Source: Candidatus Bathyarchaeota archaeon | GTDB taxonomy: Archaea > Thermoproteota > Bathyarchaeia > 40CM-2-53-6 | Assembly (NCBI GenBank): GCA_005888675.1 | Contig: VBBA01000158.1 | Coordinates: 1-10,636, forward strand | Length of the DNA: 10,636 nt | Direction of reading: 5' to 3' | In this document: positions 1 to 6,162 of the stretch, piece after piece | Position numbering within the stretch: position 1 is the first letter of the stretch | Layout of the letters: the number at the start of each line of letters is the position of its first letter | Notes under the pieces: generated by a model | What the model saw: only the letters and a program-made list of their open reading frames with translations | Database searches by the model: none | Told to the model about the DNA's origin: nothing | Position numbers and translations under genes: made by a program

Positions 1-478
1 AGACGAGGATTACAGAAGGCTCCTCCGCAAGCCGGTGAACTATTCTTTCCACCGGCTCTTGTAGGGATAGGTTGCCATAGAAGGAGAGAACATATGTCGC
101 TGCCCATTCCGTCGTTTCGACGTCCGGGTCTTGCATGACCTTTAGGTCGGTCGCCTTCTTGAACTTCAGCTCGCCGAGCTGCATGATAGACATCTTATCG
201 AACGAGGTAAAGCCCCGGGAATTCAACAAGGCGACAAGCTCTTTGCACTCGCTTTGAACCGAAAAAATGGGAGGTCTTCCAGCAGCTTCGAATTTCGTTT
301 CTATCTTCACAACATCGTCCAGTCCACTGCTGCAATCGACAAAGCCCGCTCTGTTGAAGAAGTACTCGTCAAAGTCGGGGGAGACCATGACATATGACTT
401 TTCCCCGGTCCACTGCACGTCCGACCAGTGGGACCACCAACCCGCTTCGTTGAGCTCTAGGTCCTTGCCGCTAGCCAA
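1..478 (-). CDS. GNAT-family N-acetyltransferase, N-terminal part (runs off left edge)
   Basis: Reading the minus strand from 478 to 1 gives about 159 open codons that continue past the window edge. The likely start is TTG at 478, which overlaps the CysS-like stop codon at 473-471; TTG at 484 is an in-frame alternative, and a TAG at 490-488 limits the frame. Recognisable pieces are an early WWSHW, FNRAGF, then PPIFSV, LNSRGF and WAATYVLSFYG. That succession resembles archaeal GNAT proteins whose N-terminal half-domain precedes the catalytic domain, where acetyl-CoA would donate an acetyl group to an amine. The acetyl-CoA binding motif would lie beyond the window, so the substrate and catalytic competence cannot be judged. 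The overlap suggests cotranscription and translational coupling with the synthetase-like gene. Family assignment is by recalled pattern, not by a search. Confidence 0.6.
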   Translation of the reverse strand, partial: MASGKDLELNEAGWWSHWSDVQWTGEKSYVMVSPDFDEYFFNRAGFVDCSSGLDDVVKIETKFEAAGRPPIFSVQSECKELVALLNSRGFTSFDKMSIMQLGELKFKKATDLKVMQDPDVETTEWAATYVLSFYGNLSLQEPVERIVHRLAEEPSVILV

Positions 479-1670
479 GCCCAAGATCTACACCAAGTAT
501 GCTGGTTGCCAAGCGTATTGAAGCGAGCTTCCGAGCCGCTGCCGTGGCACTCCTCGTGTTAGAAGTTGATACGAGGCCTTCGCCCAGGGCTCTGAGGGCT
601 AGCGGTGTGTCGAAGTCGTCATTCATTGCGTCGCAGAAATGCTGTAAGGATTCCTCGTCGTATTCTTTGGATGCGGCCCCTACTGCTCGCCTGCACTTCT
701 CCGCCATTCCCCTGAGACGGTTGTAGGTTTTCGCGGCGGAGTCGATTCCCCGAATGTCCATGTCCCTTCTGTAATGGCGGCTCAAGAGGAACATCCTGAT
801 CTGGTTCACTGAGTAGGAGCGCAGGGCATCCCTAACGGTGTAAACATTTCCACTGGACTTGGACATCTTCTCGCCTTTGATGTTGACAAGTCTGGTGTGG
901 ACCCAGTACTTTACGAAAGGTCTGAGGCTTGTTAGAGACTCGGCCTCGGCGATTTCCGCTTCGTGGTGTGGATAAATCAGCTCGTAAGCGCCGCCGTGCA
1001 GGTCATATTGGGGGCCCAGGAGCGAGGCCGTGACCGCGATGTCTTGGATATGCCAACTAGGCGACCCCATCCCCCAAGGGCTGTCCCACTTGCCCTCGAC
1101 CAAGGTTCTCGGATGCCAAAGGGAGAAGTCAAGCAGGTTCCTTTTCCATATAGAGAGTTCGAGGGGCCTGAGGGAAAGTTCTCGGGAGGACTGGTGAGAG
1201 AGCTTCCCGAAGTTCGGGAAGGTTGAGATGTCGAAGTAGACCCAGCCATCGACCGCATATGCGTGCCCCTTCCTAATCAGGAGAGAGACCTGCTCAATCA
1301 TCTTGTCTACGTATTTGGAGACCGGCTCGAACCTGCATATGGTGTCGGCCTTGAGCCTCGCCATGTCTTCCACGAAGGCCCTCGAGTATTTTCTTGCGAG
1401 GGCGAAAGGAGTCATGCCTGTCCTCTTGGCTTCGTCCGTTATCCTCTCATCTACATCGGTGATATTCAGGACGAACCGGACCTTGTATCCGAGGTGGGTC
1501 AGGTACCGCGCGACGACATCGTAGAAGATGTACGTACGGGCGTGGCCCAAGTGTATGTAGTCCTGAACTGTCGGTCCGCAGACGAACATCTGCACCTTGC
1601 CACGGCGCAGACTTACGAACGGTTCCTTCTCCCGGGAGAGCGTGTTAAAAACGACGAGTCGGCTCCGCAA
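471..1670 (-). CDS. cysS: Cysteinyl-tRNA synthetase-like protein, short C-terminus, altered zinc ligand
   Basis: This is a class Ia synthetase of the CysRS/MshC type, which activates cysteine with ATP and transfers it to tRNA-Cys (CysRS) or to an amino sugar (MshC). Visible motifs are FVCGPTV with zinc ligand C31, the HIGH signature HLGH at 40-43, NITDVDE at 69-75, SWHIQD at 205-210, DLHGG at 223-227, PHHEAE at 234-239 and KMSKS at 268-272. CysRS normally has Cys in WHIEC; here that zinc ligand is D210, while the other ligands (C31, H235, E239) remain. The protein has 399 residues against about 460 for E. coli CysRS. It ends soon after the helical DALR-like region, so the anticodon-binding end is absent. 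MshC has a similar short length. Start TTG at 1670 gives the usual CysRS N-terminus (FNTLSREKEPF). The stop lies inside the next gene, so the end is genuine. It is either a divergent CysRS or a tRNA-independent cysteine ligase relative. Confidence 0.85.
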   Translation of the reverse strand: MRSRLVVFNTLSREKEPFVSLRRGKVQMFVCGPTVQDYIHLGHARTYIFYDVVARYLTHLGYKVRFVLNITDVDERITDEAKRTGMTPFALARKYSRAFVEDMARLKADTICRFEPVSKYVDKMIEQVSLLIRKGHAYAVDGWVYFDISTFPNFGKLSHQSSRELSLRPLELSIWKRNLLDFSLWHPRTLVEGKWDSPWGMGSPSWHIQDIAVTASLLGPQYDLHGGAYELIYPHHEAEIAEAESLTSLRPFVKYWVHTRLVNIKGEKMSKSSGNVYTVRDALRSYSVNQIRMFLLSRHYRRDMDIRGIDSAAKTYNRLRGMAEKCRRAVGAASKEYDEESLQHFCDAMNDDFDTPLALRALGEGLVSTSNTRSATAAARKLASIRLATSILGVDLGLG

Positions 1671-1700
1671 GAGAAGTGAGACGCCAGATGGAGCGCGGGT

Positions 1701-1706
1701 ATTAAT
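1701..1706. promoter_or_regulatory. Shared palindromic TATA-like element for two divergent genes
   Basis: ATTAAT is a perfect six-base palindrome in an otherwise GC-rich spacer between the CysS-like TTG start at 1670 and the ATG at 1735. It lies about 29 bases before the ATG and about 31 bases before the TTG. That is the distance expected if both genes are transcribed leaderless from archaeal TATA boxes. No ribosome binding site stands out in front of either start. The assignment rests on position and composition only. Confidence 0.45.
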
Positions 1707-1734
1707 CTTCTTGACCCCGGTTGGATCGGCTTAG

Positions 1735-2031
1735 ATGCGAGCATCTTTCTACGAAAAAAGAATTCGATCCTTCGACAAACTCATGTCGGAGCTACGACGC
1801 CTTGACTCCGACTCAGGAGTTAGGGTCGTCGGGTCCTACTTCAAGAGAGAATGCTTCGCTTTCCTTACACGATCTGGAGGCGTGTACACGGTCATGATCT
1901 ACGAAAGGAAGGACCGCAGGGCCACTGCGCTCGGTGCGAGAATCCTTTCGAGGGAATTCAAGTCCGTGGATTACCTAGGGGGATTCCTGAGGCAAATCGC
2001 CCGGAAAGAAGTGAAGGCGTACGTCTACTGA
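1735..2031 (+). CDS. Small conserved-looking hypothetical protein, 98 aa
   Basis: I do not recognise a named family. The product is basic and soluble-looking: a helix-forming, charged N-terminus (YEKRIRSFDKLMSELRRLD), then alternating hydrophobic stretches that look like strands (VRVVGSY, CFAFLT, VYTVMIYER), then a helical C-terminus ending in VKAYVY. It has no signal peptide, membrane segment or metal-binding cysteine pattern. The ATG at 1735 sits about 29 bases after a TATA-like ATTAAT, which fits a leaderless mRNA. The gene diverges from the CysS-like gene and is followed 61 bases later by an M29-like gene on the same strand. Frame quality and placement argue that it is real; the longer frame at 1851-2105 is its shadow. 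The function is unknown. Confidence 0.7.
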   Translation: MRASFYEKRIRSFDKLMSELRRLDSDSGVRVVGSYFKRECFAFLTRSGGVYTVMIYERKDRRATALGARILSREFKSVDYLGGFLRQIARKEVKAYVY

Positions 2032-2092
2032 CGGGAGCGTTCGGCGGGAGAGAGTTCGAGCTTAAGAAGAGGTCTCCGAGCCGTGGGGGGAC

Positions 2093-3142
2093 ATGGATGC
2101 ACTGAACAGTTTACGCACTAAGGTTGCGAAGAAAGTGCTGCAGAAAACTCTCTCCGTCAAGAACGGGGAAACAGTGACTGTGGAGTCCTGGAACAACGGG
2201 CTCGAGTTCGCGAGGGTCTTGTTGGCGGAGGCGAGAGCCATGGGCACTACCGCGGTTCTGGTTCTCGAGGACGAAGGAGCGTATATCGAAGGAGTCAAGC
2301 GGTCGCCGAAGAACACTCTTGGGAAGATGGGGCGCAACGAGTATGGAATGTTGAAGGGTACAGATGCGTACGTGTTCATTCCTGGACCACTGCTCGCTGC
2401 GTATCAGACAAAAATCAACCCTCGGCTAATGTCAGACTCAACTAGATACAATTCGTCCTGGTACGATGCAGCAAAGAAGGCCAAGCTCAAGGGTGCACGT
2501 TTGACATTCGGCTACATCGGTGAAGAGATGGCGAGGATAATGGGCCGCACAGTACAGCAAGTAGCTGAGCGACAATTGAGCGCAGCTTTAGTCAACTTTG
2601 AGGGGATTTCTAGGAGAGCACGAAGGCTATCTTCAAGCCTCACTGACGGTTCGAAGGTGTCGGTGCGTGCAGGAGGCGCGCGCCTCGAATTCATCTTGAA
2701 GGGAGAAACCACTATCGAAGACGGCGTGGTGAGTCCGCAGGACATGAGGGCCGGCAACAACATGACGTATGTTCCGCCCGGATTCGTGTCGAAAGGGGTC
2801 GAATCCACATCAGCTTCAGGGACGCTGAAAGTCTCGAAGTCCGTGACAAGGCTAGGCCTACTCAGCGATGCGACGCTGACATTCAAGGAGGGAAGGTTGG
2901 TCCAGTGGAAGAGCAAAGAAAGCATGCCGATGCTCACGAAACTCGTAACGACTGTGCCAGAGCAGAAACGAAGGCTGACTATCCTGAATGTGGGAATCAA
3001 TCCTAGGATGGGCTACTTGTTCGGACAGGATAGGATGGTGGCTGGCTCAGTGACCGCTGGCGGGTTCGGAATCACGGCGGTTGTTAGAGGCGCGGACCTG
3101 ACGGTCAGCGGACGAGCGCTGGTGACTGCAGGGAATCTGTAG
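2093..3142 (+). CDS. M29 aminopeptidase-like (AmpS/COG2309-type) protein, paralog A
   Basis: The 349-residue protein resembles family M29 (aminopeptidase T/AmpS), cytoplasmic metal-dependent exopeptidases. The N-terminal part has the family pattern of a promoter-proximal helix, LSVKNGETVTVES (20-32) and ARVLLAEARAMG (40-51). The C-terminal part has a DGVVSPQDM segment (210-218), GINPRM (301-306) and AGSVTAGGFG (317-326). In active M29 enzymes I recall a Glu before the GxNP motif, a His in GTxHxAxG and a C-terminal HxD as metal ligands. Here the Glu position is I297, the His position is T321, and no HxD follows. The fold assignment is therefore fairly firm, but peptidase activity is doubtful. 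The gene starts at ATG after a G-rich run (GTGGGGGG) and may be cotranscribed with the small gene upstream. A second relative lies at 4086-5300 on the other strand. Confidence 0.75.
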   Translation: MDALNSLRTKVAKKVLQKTLSVKNGETVTVESWNNGLEFARVLLAEARAMGTTAVLVLEDEGAYIEGVKRSPKNTLGKMGRNEYGMLKGTDAYVFIPGPLLAAYQTKINPRLMSDSTRYNSSWYDAAKKAKLKGARLTFGYIGEEMARIMGRTVQQVAERQLSAALVNFEGISRRARRLSSSLTDGSKVSVRAGGARLEFILKGETTIEDGVVSPQDMRAGNNMTYVPPGFVSKGVESTSASGTLKVSKSVTRLGLLSDATLTFKEGRLVQWKSKESMPMLTKLVTTVPEQKRRLTILNVGINPRMGYLFGQDRMVAGSVTAGGFGITAVVRGADLTVSGRALVTAGNL

Positions 3143-3240
3143 CTGGGTGTCGGGCCAAAGTCCCCGTTAAGAGTTCGACGAACCTCTCGGGTCTTCCTTA
3201 CATAGGTCCGGACCCGGCATTTGTTAACTCATGAAGTCCC

Positions 3241-3259
3241 TTTTGGCATCACATTTTTT
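3241..3259 (+). terminator. Possible T-rich terminator after the M29-like gene
   Basis: Two T runs on the plus strand (TTTT at 3241-3244 and TTTTTT at 3254-3259) lie about 100 bases after the M29-like stop. Archaeal RNA polymerase often terminates at U-rich tracts. The second run falls within the last codons of the convergent zinc-ribbon gene (Glu-Lys-Met end), so it may simply reflect coding. A short imperfect inverted repeat around GTTCGACGAAC (3173-3183) precedes it. Confidence 0.25.
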
Positions 3260-3554
3260 CGCGTTCCAATGTCTTCTTCTTAGTTCGGAGCTTGGTCAGT
3301 ATTTCGTCCCATTCTTTGCGTCCTAACATGTCGTCCAAACTTTCGTTCAAGGGCCTTCCCGTCGCCATCGCGGATTTCATAACGTCAGACAATTCAATCG
3401 AATTCTGTATACTCTCCGGAATCGTTAGGATCTTTCCGCAAGCCACACATTTCCATCGTCGGTCTTTCTTTACCTGCTCGTAATGTCCGCATCTCGTGCT
3501 TCGCGTTCGGCCTTTGGCCTGAGACACTGTTTCTCTTCTCCTTTTGATGTCCAT
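3249..3554 (-). CDS. Small zinc-ribbon-like protein, 101 aa
   Basis: The product is short and strongly basic at both ends. A CxH pair (C22, H24) and a CxxC pair (C36, C39) are separated by eleven residues, followed by GK. This resembles a single zinc ribbon or knuckle, which could bind nucleic acid or protein. The C-terminal half (about 45-101) is helical and charged with no further metal ligands, and ends in a Lys/Arg-rich tail. The start is ATG at 3554. The gene faces away from the tautomerase-like pair and converges with the M29-like gene. No named family comes to mind; the role is unknown, possibly transcription-related by analogy with other archaeal zinc ribbons. Confidence 0.6.
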   Translation of the reverse strand: MDIKRRRETVSQAKGRTRSTRCGHYEQVKKDRRWKCVACGKILTIPESIQNSIELSDVMKSAMATGRPLNESLDDMLGRKEWDEILTKLRTKKKTLEREKM

Positions 3555-3632
3555 TCAAACTAAGGTTTTGGGTTGCATGAAAGGATCAGCCGATCGTTCC
3601 TTTGGGAGAGCGTCAAGCTGGTCTTAACAAAG

Positions 3633-3637
3633 ATATA
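3633..3637 (+). promoter_or_regulatory. Possible TATA box before the tautomerase-like pair
   Basis: ATATA within AAAGATATAGTT is the only TATA-like element in the 123-base spacer between the zinc-ribbon start and the tautomerase-like frames. Transcription about 25 bases downstream would begin near 3660, leaving a leader of roughly 20 bases before frame A. Support is positional only. Confidence 0.3.
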
Positions 3638-3677
3638 GTTCTGAAATGCGAAATGAACATCGAGTTGACGTGACGGT

Positions 3678-3869
3678 AGAGCCTCTATTGAGATCCACCC
3701 CATCGAGGGGAAGCACTCGATTGCTGAAAAATCCGATTTCATGAAGAGAGCAACCGAAGCAGTCGTCCATATCCTGGGGTGTTCCGCCGAAGAGGTTATT
3801 GTTAGGATTGTAGAGGACAAGCCTGAGAACGTAAGCAGAGCAGGCATCCCGTTCACAAGGAGAAAATAA
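3678..3869 (+). pseudogene. 4-oxalocrotonate tautomerase-like frame A, no normal start codon and no Pro-1
   Basis: The frame reads AGA GCC TCT ATT GAG ATC, continues through IEIHPIEGKHS, FMKRATEAVV, EEVIVRIVEDKPEN and RAGIPF, and stops at TAA 3867-3869. Counting from the GCC codon gives exactly 62 residues, the mature length of classic 4-oxalocrotonate tautomerase. Glu9-Gly10 and Lys11 fall where Glu-Gly-Arg stand in that enzyme. The first residue, the catalytic Pro-1, would be Ala, and the codon at the Met position is AGA. An in-frame TGA at 3666-3668 blocks any upstream extension. A one-base frameshift model would put a CCT Pro at 3682-3684, but still without a start codon before it. It may be a decayed tautomerase gene, a sequencing error, or a protein using a non-standard start. 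Two bases separate it from frame B. Confidence 0.5.
3857..3862 (+). promoter_or_regulatory. Candidate ribosome binding site for tautomerase-like B
   Basis: AAGGAG ends nine bases before the CTG at 3872 and supports translation starting at that CTG rather than at a more distant standard codon. It overlaps the last codons (Thr-Arg-Arg-Lys) of frame A, so its match could partly be chance in an AGG/AGA-rich end. Confidence 0.4.
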
Positions 3870-3871
3870 CC

Positions 3872-4066
3872 CTGCCCACAATTAATGTTGACTTCCTCGA
3901 TTCGAGAGTTACGCCTGCGCAGAAGAGACAACTCGCCAAGTCACTTACAAAAATTCTATCTGAGACTCTCGGTTATTCCGAGGACGTAGTAACCATCATT
4001 TTCAGGAGCACATCGGCAGGCAACATTGCAAGGGATGGAAGACTCTGCAGACGACGAAGATACTAG
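3872..4066 (+). CDS. 4-oxalocrotonate tautomerase-like protein B, apparent CTG start
   Basis: The frame CTG CCC ACA ATT runs 64 codons to TAG at 4064-4066. After removal of the initiator the product would begin PTINVDFLDSR, giving the N-terminal proline that serves as catalytic base in the tautomerase superfamily. Arg11 matches the conserved active-site Arg of 4-oxalocrotonate tautomerase. The rest follows the family pattern: PAQKRQLAKSLTKIL helix, then EDVVTIIFR strand and a short C-terminal turn. The tail is unusually rich in Arg (RRRRY). No ATG, GTG or TTG lies just before the proline codon. An AAGGAG sequence at 3857-3862, nine bases before CTG, would be a good Shine-Dalgarno site and lies in the end of frame A. 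Either CTG initiates, or the start has mutated. The substrate is unknown. Confidence 0.6.
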   Translation: MPTINVDFLDSRVTPAQKRQLAKSLTKILSETLGYSEDVVTIIFRSTSAGNIARDGRLCRRRRY

Positions 4067-4085
4067 GCTTGTGTCCTGCGCATCT

Positions 4086-5300
4086 TCAGACTAACAACTT
4101 TCCGTCTCTCATTATCGCCGTATCGTTTATCGAAACAGTTGCCTTAGTTATCGATGCCCACCATTGCTGAGTTGCCTCGTTCTTGCCTCCCATGGATTTG
4201 TTATTTCCGAAGCCGAGGGTCACGCCGCCAAGAACTTTGTCGTCCTGGGTGTAGCCATGCTGGAGCCTTGGGTTCAGACCGAAACCAAGGAAGCCAATTC
4301 GGCCTCCGTCCCTGCCAGCTCTACGGAGATATTGCTCAAACTTTCTAGCTCCTCGAGTTGCGAGATGTTGTTTGATACGACCGTTCTTCAACCGCAGTCG
4401 TAGATTCTTGATCGTGTTGTTGCCCATCCGCACAGGAGCGTCATAGACCACTCTGCCTTCAGCACTTTCTTCCTCAACTGAAACCTCAATGGCCCCGGCA
4501 GGTAGAAATGTGATCAAGCCTTTCCTAGCCTTCTCGTCTGTGGATATACCGTCAGATATTCCGACCGGCCTCTGATCGAGGACTAAATTCAACTCCGTTC
4601 CCGAGGGCGTTGAGATCTGGACCCTCCCGTTGCCTGACAGAAGCTTGGATAGCGTCCTGCTTCTCCTAGCAATCTCCTTGTGGTCGGCTAGGCATCCCTC
4701 CAGCATAACTTTCTCCCATTGCTTGTGGTTCAATCCTAAGGGCTTTGCGCGTTCGGGAGTTGCTAGGGTGGCCTCGACGGCCAACATTCTCACATTATGT
4801 AGTTTCGATATCCTAGCCCACTCCTTTGCGTAGGGAGATTTGTCATACCGGGTATCCAGCCAGACCGAAACTAAGTTGCGTTTCTTCTCGGGAATTGAAT
4901 GCCAAGGGATAGGCTTGCGAGGTCCCATTGTAAAGATGTAGAAATCAGTCTTAGCCAGTGCCGCCCTCATCTGGACGGGCACAACTTTGAGTTCCTGGTT
5001 CGAGAGGTCAGAGATCGAACGAAACCAGGCGTCTTCGAACTTTACTGTCGTCAAGTGAGGACATCCTCTCCTGGCACATTCTAGCTCCATAATTGCGGCG
5101 AGGTCGAGCGTATGGTCCCAGCTACTTATCCAAACGCTGTCTCCGGGCTTCACTCCCAAGCAATTATCGAACACTTCTGAGACAAGGGAGAAGTAATCCA
5201 TGACACGCCTGATTTGCATACTGTGGCGTTGACTTCTTAATTCTTTGATGAATCCGGGAGCTCCCTCTGGGATAGAAAAAGTGGTCTTACTTGCGGGCAA
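4086..5300 (-). CDS. M29 aminopeptidase-like (COG2309-type) protein, paralog B
   Basis: The 404-residue protein shows the M29/AmpS-like layout: LGVKPGDSVWISS (48-60), SDGISTDEK (249-257), FLPAGAIEV (265-273), GLNPRL (341-346), DDKVLGGVTLGFGNN (353-367) and a final RDGKLL. It shares the G-x-N-P-R and G-x-V-T motifs with paralog A. As there, the Glu expected before the NP motif is replaced (F337) and the His of GTxHxAxG is T361; the HxD near the end reads as WWA. A Glu at 272 near the PAG motif may survive. Metal-dependent peptidase activity is therefore questionable. The start shown is TTG at 5300, overlapping the methyltransferase stop by 14 bases; ATG at 5219 (residue 28) aligns better with the start of paralog A and may be the true start. 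It is probably the last gene of the HAD-methyltransferase operon. Confidence 0.7.
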   Translation of the reverse strand: MPASKTTFSIPEGAPGFIKELRSQRHSMQIRRVMDYFSLVSEVFDNCLGVKPGDSVWISSWDHTLDLAAIMELECARRGCPHLTTVKFEDAWFRSISDLSNQELKVVPVQMRAALAKTDFYIFTMGPRKPIPWHSIPEKKRNLVSVWLDTRYDKSPYAKEWARISKLHNVRMLAVEATLATPERAKPLGLNHKQWEKVMLEGCLADHKEIARRSRTLSKLLSGNGRVQISTPSGTELNLVLDQRPVGISDGISTDEKARKGLITFLPAGAIEVSVEEESAEGRVVYDAPVRMGNNTIKNLRLRLKNGRIKQHLATRGARKFEQYLRRAGRDGGRIGFLGFGLNPRLQHGYTQDDKVLGGVTLGFGNNKSMGGKNEATQQWWASITKATVSINDTAIMRDGKLLV

Positions 5301-6111
5301 TGATTGACAATACTCTTGGATACGCGAGACCAGTTAGGATGATTCTTTCACCGTATCGCTTCCACAGAGAAGCAAAGTCGATAACCTTCGCGAAGGGTTT
5401 GGCATCTGCAACGTCCAACAATTCGACCTTGGCTTCTTTCTCGTCCAAGTTGATTTTCGGGTCGTACTCCTCTTCTAGTAAACCAGTCATGCCTCTCTCG
5501 CGGAGAAGGTTGAGCACGACGCTCTTGCTTGGAAGACCTGCATGGAATTCTTTCGACTGAATAGTCCAGTAGAGTTTCTGCGCCTCAGTACGGGCACATT
5601 CTGGAAACATGTTGTCAGCAAACAGAAGCGTTCCACCACCTTTCAGGAGCCGACAAGATTCCTGAACTACCATCTCTAGAGCATCATTGCCGCCTATCAT
5701 GTGTATGTCTTCCAACGCCAGGAAGGAAACGACCGCATCGAAAGAGCTGTCTCGAAATGGGCATGTTCTTCCATCTCCTACGATCCAAGAAACCCTTTCA
5801 TTGACTCCGGCGGCTCTGGCTCCTCTCACGGAGTCTTCAAGCTGTTCACCGGCTAGAACATCCAGGGCAGTAATTCTAGACTTAGTTCGCGATGCGAGTT
5901 CATAGGTCAGAAAACCGTGGCCCGAGCCGATATCAAGAACATCAGTGCTTCGTTGCAGATCCATTTGATCAACCAACCATCTTCGCGCTTCTCCAAAAAC
6001 GACGTATCGTTCTGTGACGCCTTCCCTTCCAACTGGAGTGGAATCAAACCATCTTTTCCGAGCTATCGCCGTTGCACGTGTGATTCCTTGTCCTGTTTCA
6101 TGACGTGCCAA
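5287..6111 (-). CDS. Class I SAM-dependent methyltransferase (UbiE/methyltransferase 11-like)
   Basis: This Rossmann-fold methyltransferase would transfer a methyl group from S-adenosylmethionine to an unidentified, probably small, acceptor. Motif I is DVLDIGSGHG (57-66), binding SAM; the acidic strand end is TALD (81-84). VGDGRTCPF (111-119) and DAVVSFLALEDI (125-136) are the adenine-side and post-motif regions, followed by LLKGGGTLLFAD (155-166), a typical motif VI strand. The 274-residue length fits. Start TTG at 6111 is the first start codon after an in-frame TGA upstream. The segment before motif I (RATAIARKRWFDS...ERYVVFGEA) resembles the N-terminal cap helices seen in UbiE-like enzymes. 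It follows the HAD gene by 51 bases and overlaps the M29-like gene by 14, so the three are likely cotranscribed. The substrate cannot be told from sequence. Confidence 0.85.
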   Translation of the reverse strand: MARHETGQGITRATAIARKRWFDSTPVGREGVTERYVVFGEARRWLVDQMDLQRSTDVLDIGSGHGFLTYELASRTKSRITALDVLAGEQLEDSVRGARAAGVNERVSWIVGDGRTCPFRDSSFDAVVSFLALEDIHMIGGNDALEMVVQESCRLLKGGGTLLFADNMFPECARTEAQKLYWTIQSKEFHAGLPSKSVVLNLLRERGMTGLLEEEYDPKINLDEKEAKVELLDVADAKPFAKVIDFASLWKRYGERIILTGLAYPRVLSIIARK

Positions 6112-6162
6112 GGTTTCGACCGATCAAGCATGTCTCCAAGCAAGTAGCCCTCGATGATCCCG

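Noticed and set aside
1263..1679. A 138-codon plus-strand frame
   Set aside because: It is antisense to the N-terminal part of the CysS-like gene, where the zinc-ligand and HIGH motifs are clear.
2512..3000. A 162-codon minus-strand open frame
   Set aside because: It is antisense to the M29-like gene A and shows the Ser/Thr-rich composition of a shadow frame.
3173..3183. GTTCGACGAAC, resembling a tRNA T-loop
   Set aside because: No acceptor stem, D-arm or anticodon arm can be drawn around it. It is more likely a short chance hairpin in the spacer.
3205..3214. Perfect 10-base palindrome GGTCCGGACC
   Set aside because: It is isolated, GC-rich and unrepeated in the window. I cannot tie it to any promoter or operator.
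3560..3931. A 123-codon open frame on the minus strand between the zinc-ribbon gene and the M29-like gene
   Set aside because: It is the antisense of tautomerase-like frame A and part of B, whose plus-strand translations match a known family. The minus-strand product has no recognisable pattern.
5219..5300. Treating residues 1-27 of M29-like B as a signal peptide
   Set aside because: The segment has no hydrophobic core and overlaps the methyltransferase end; a later ATG start is more likely.
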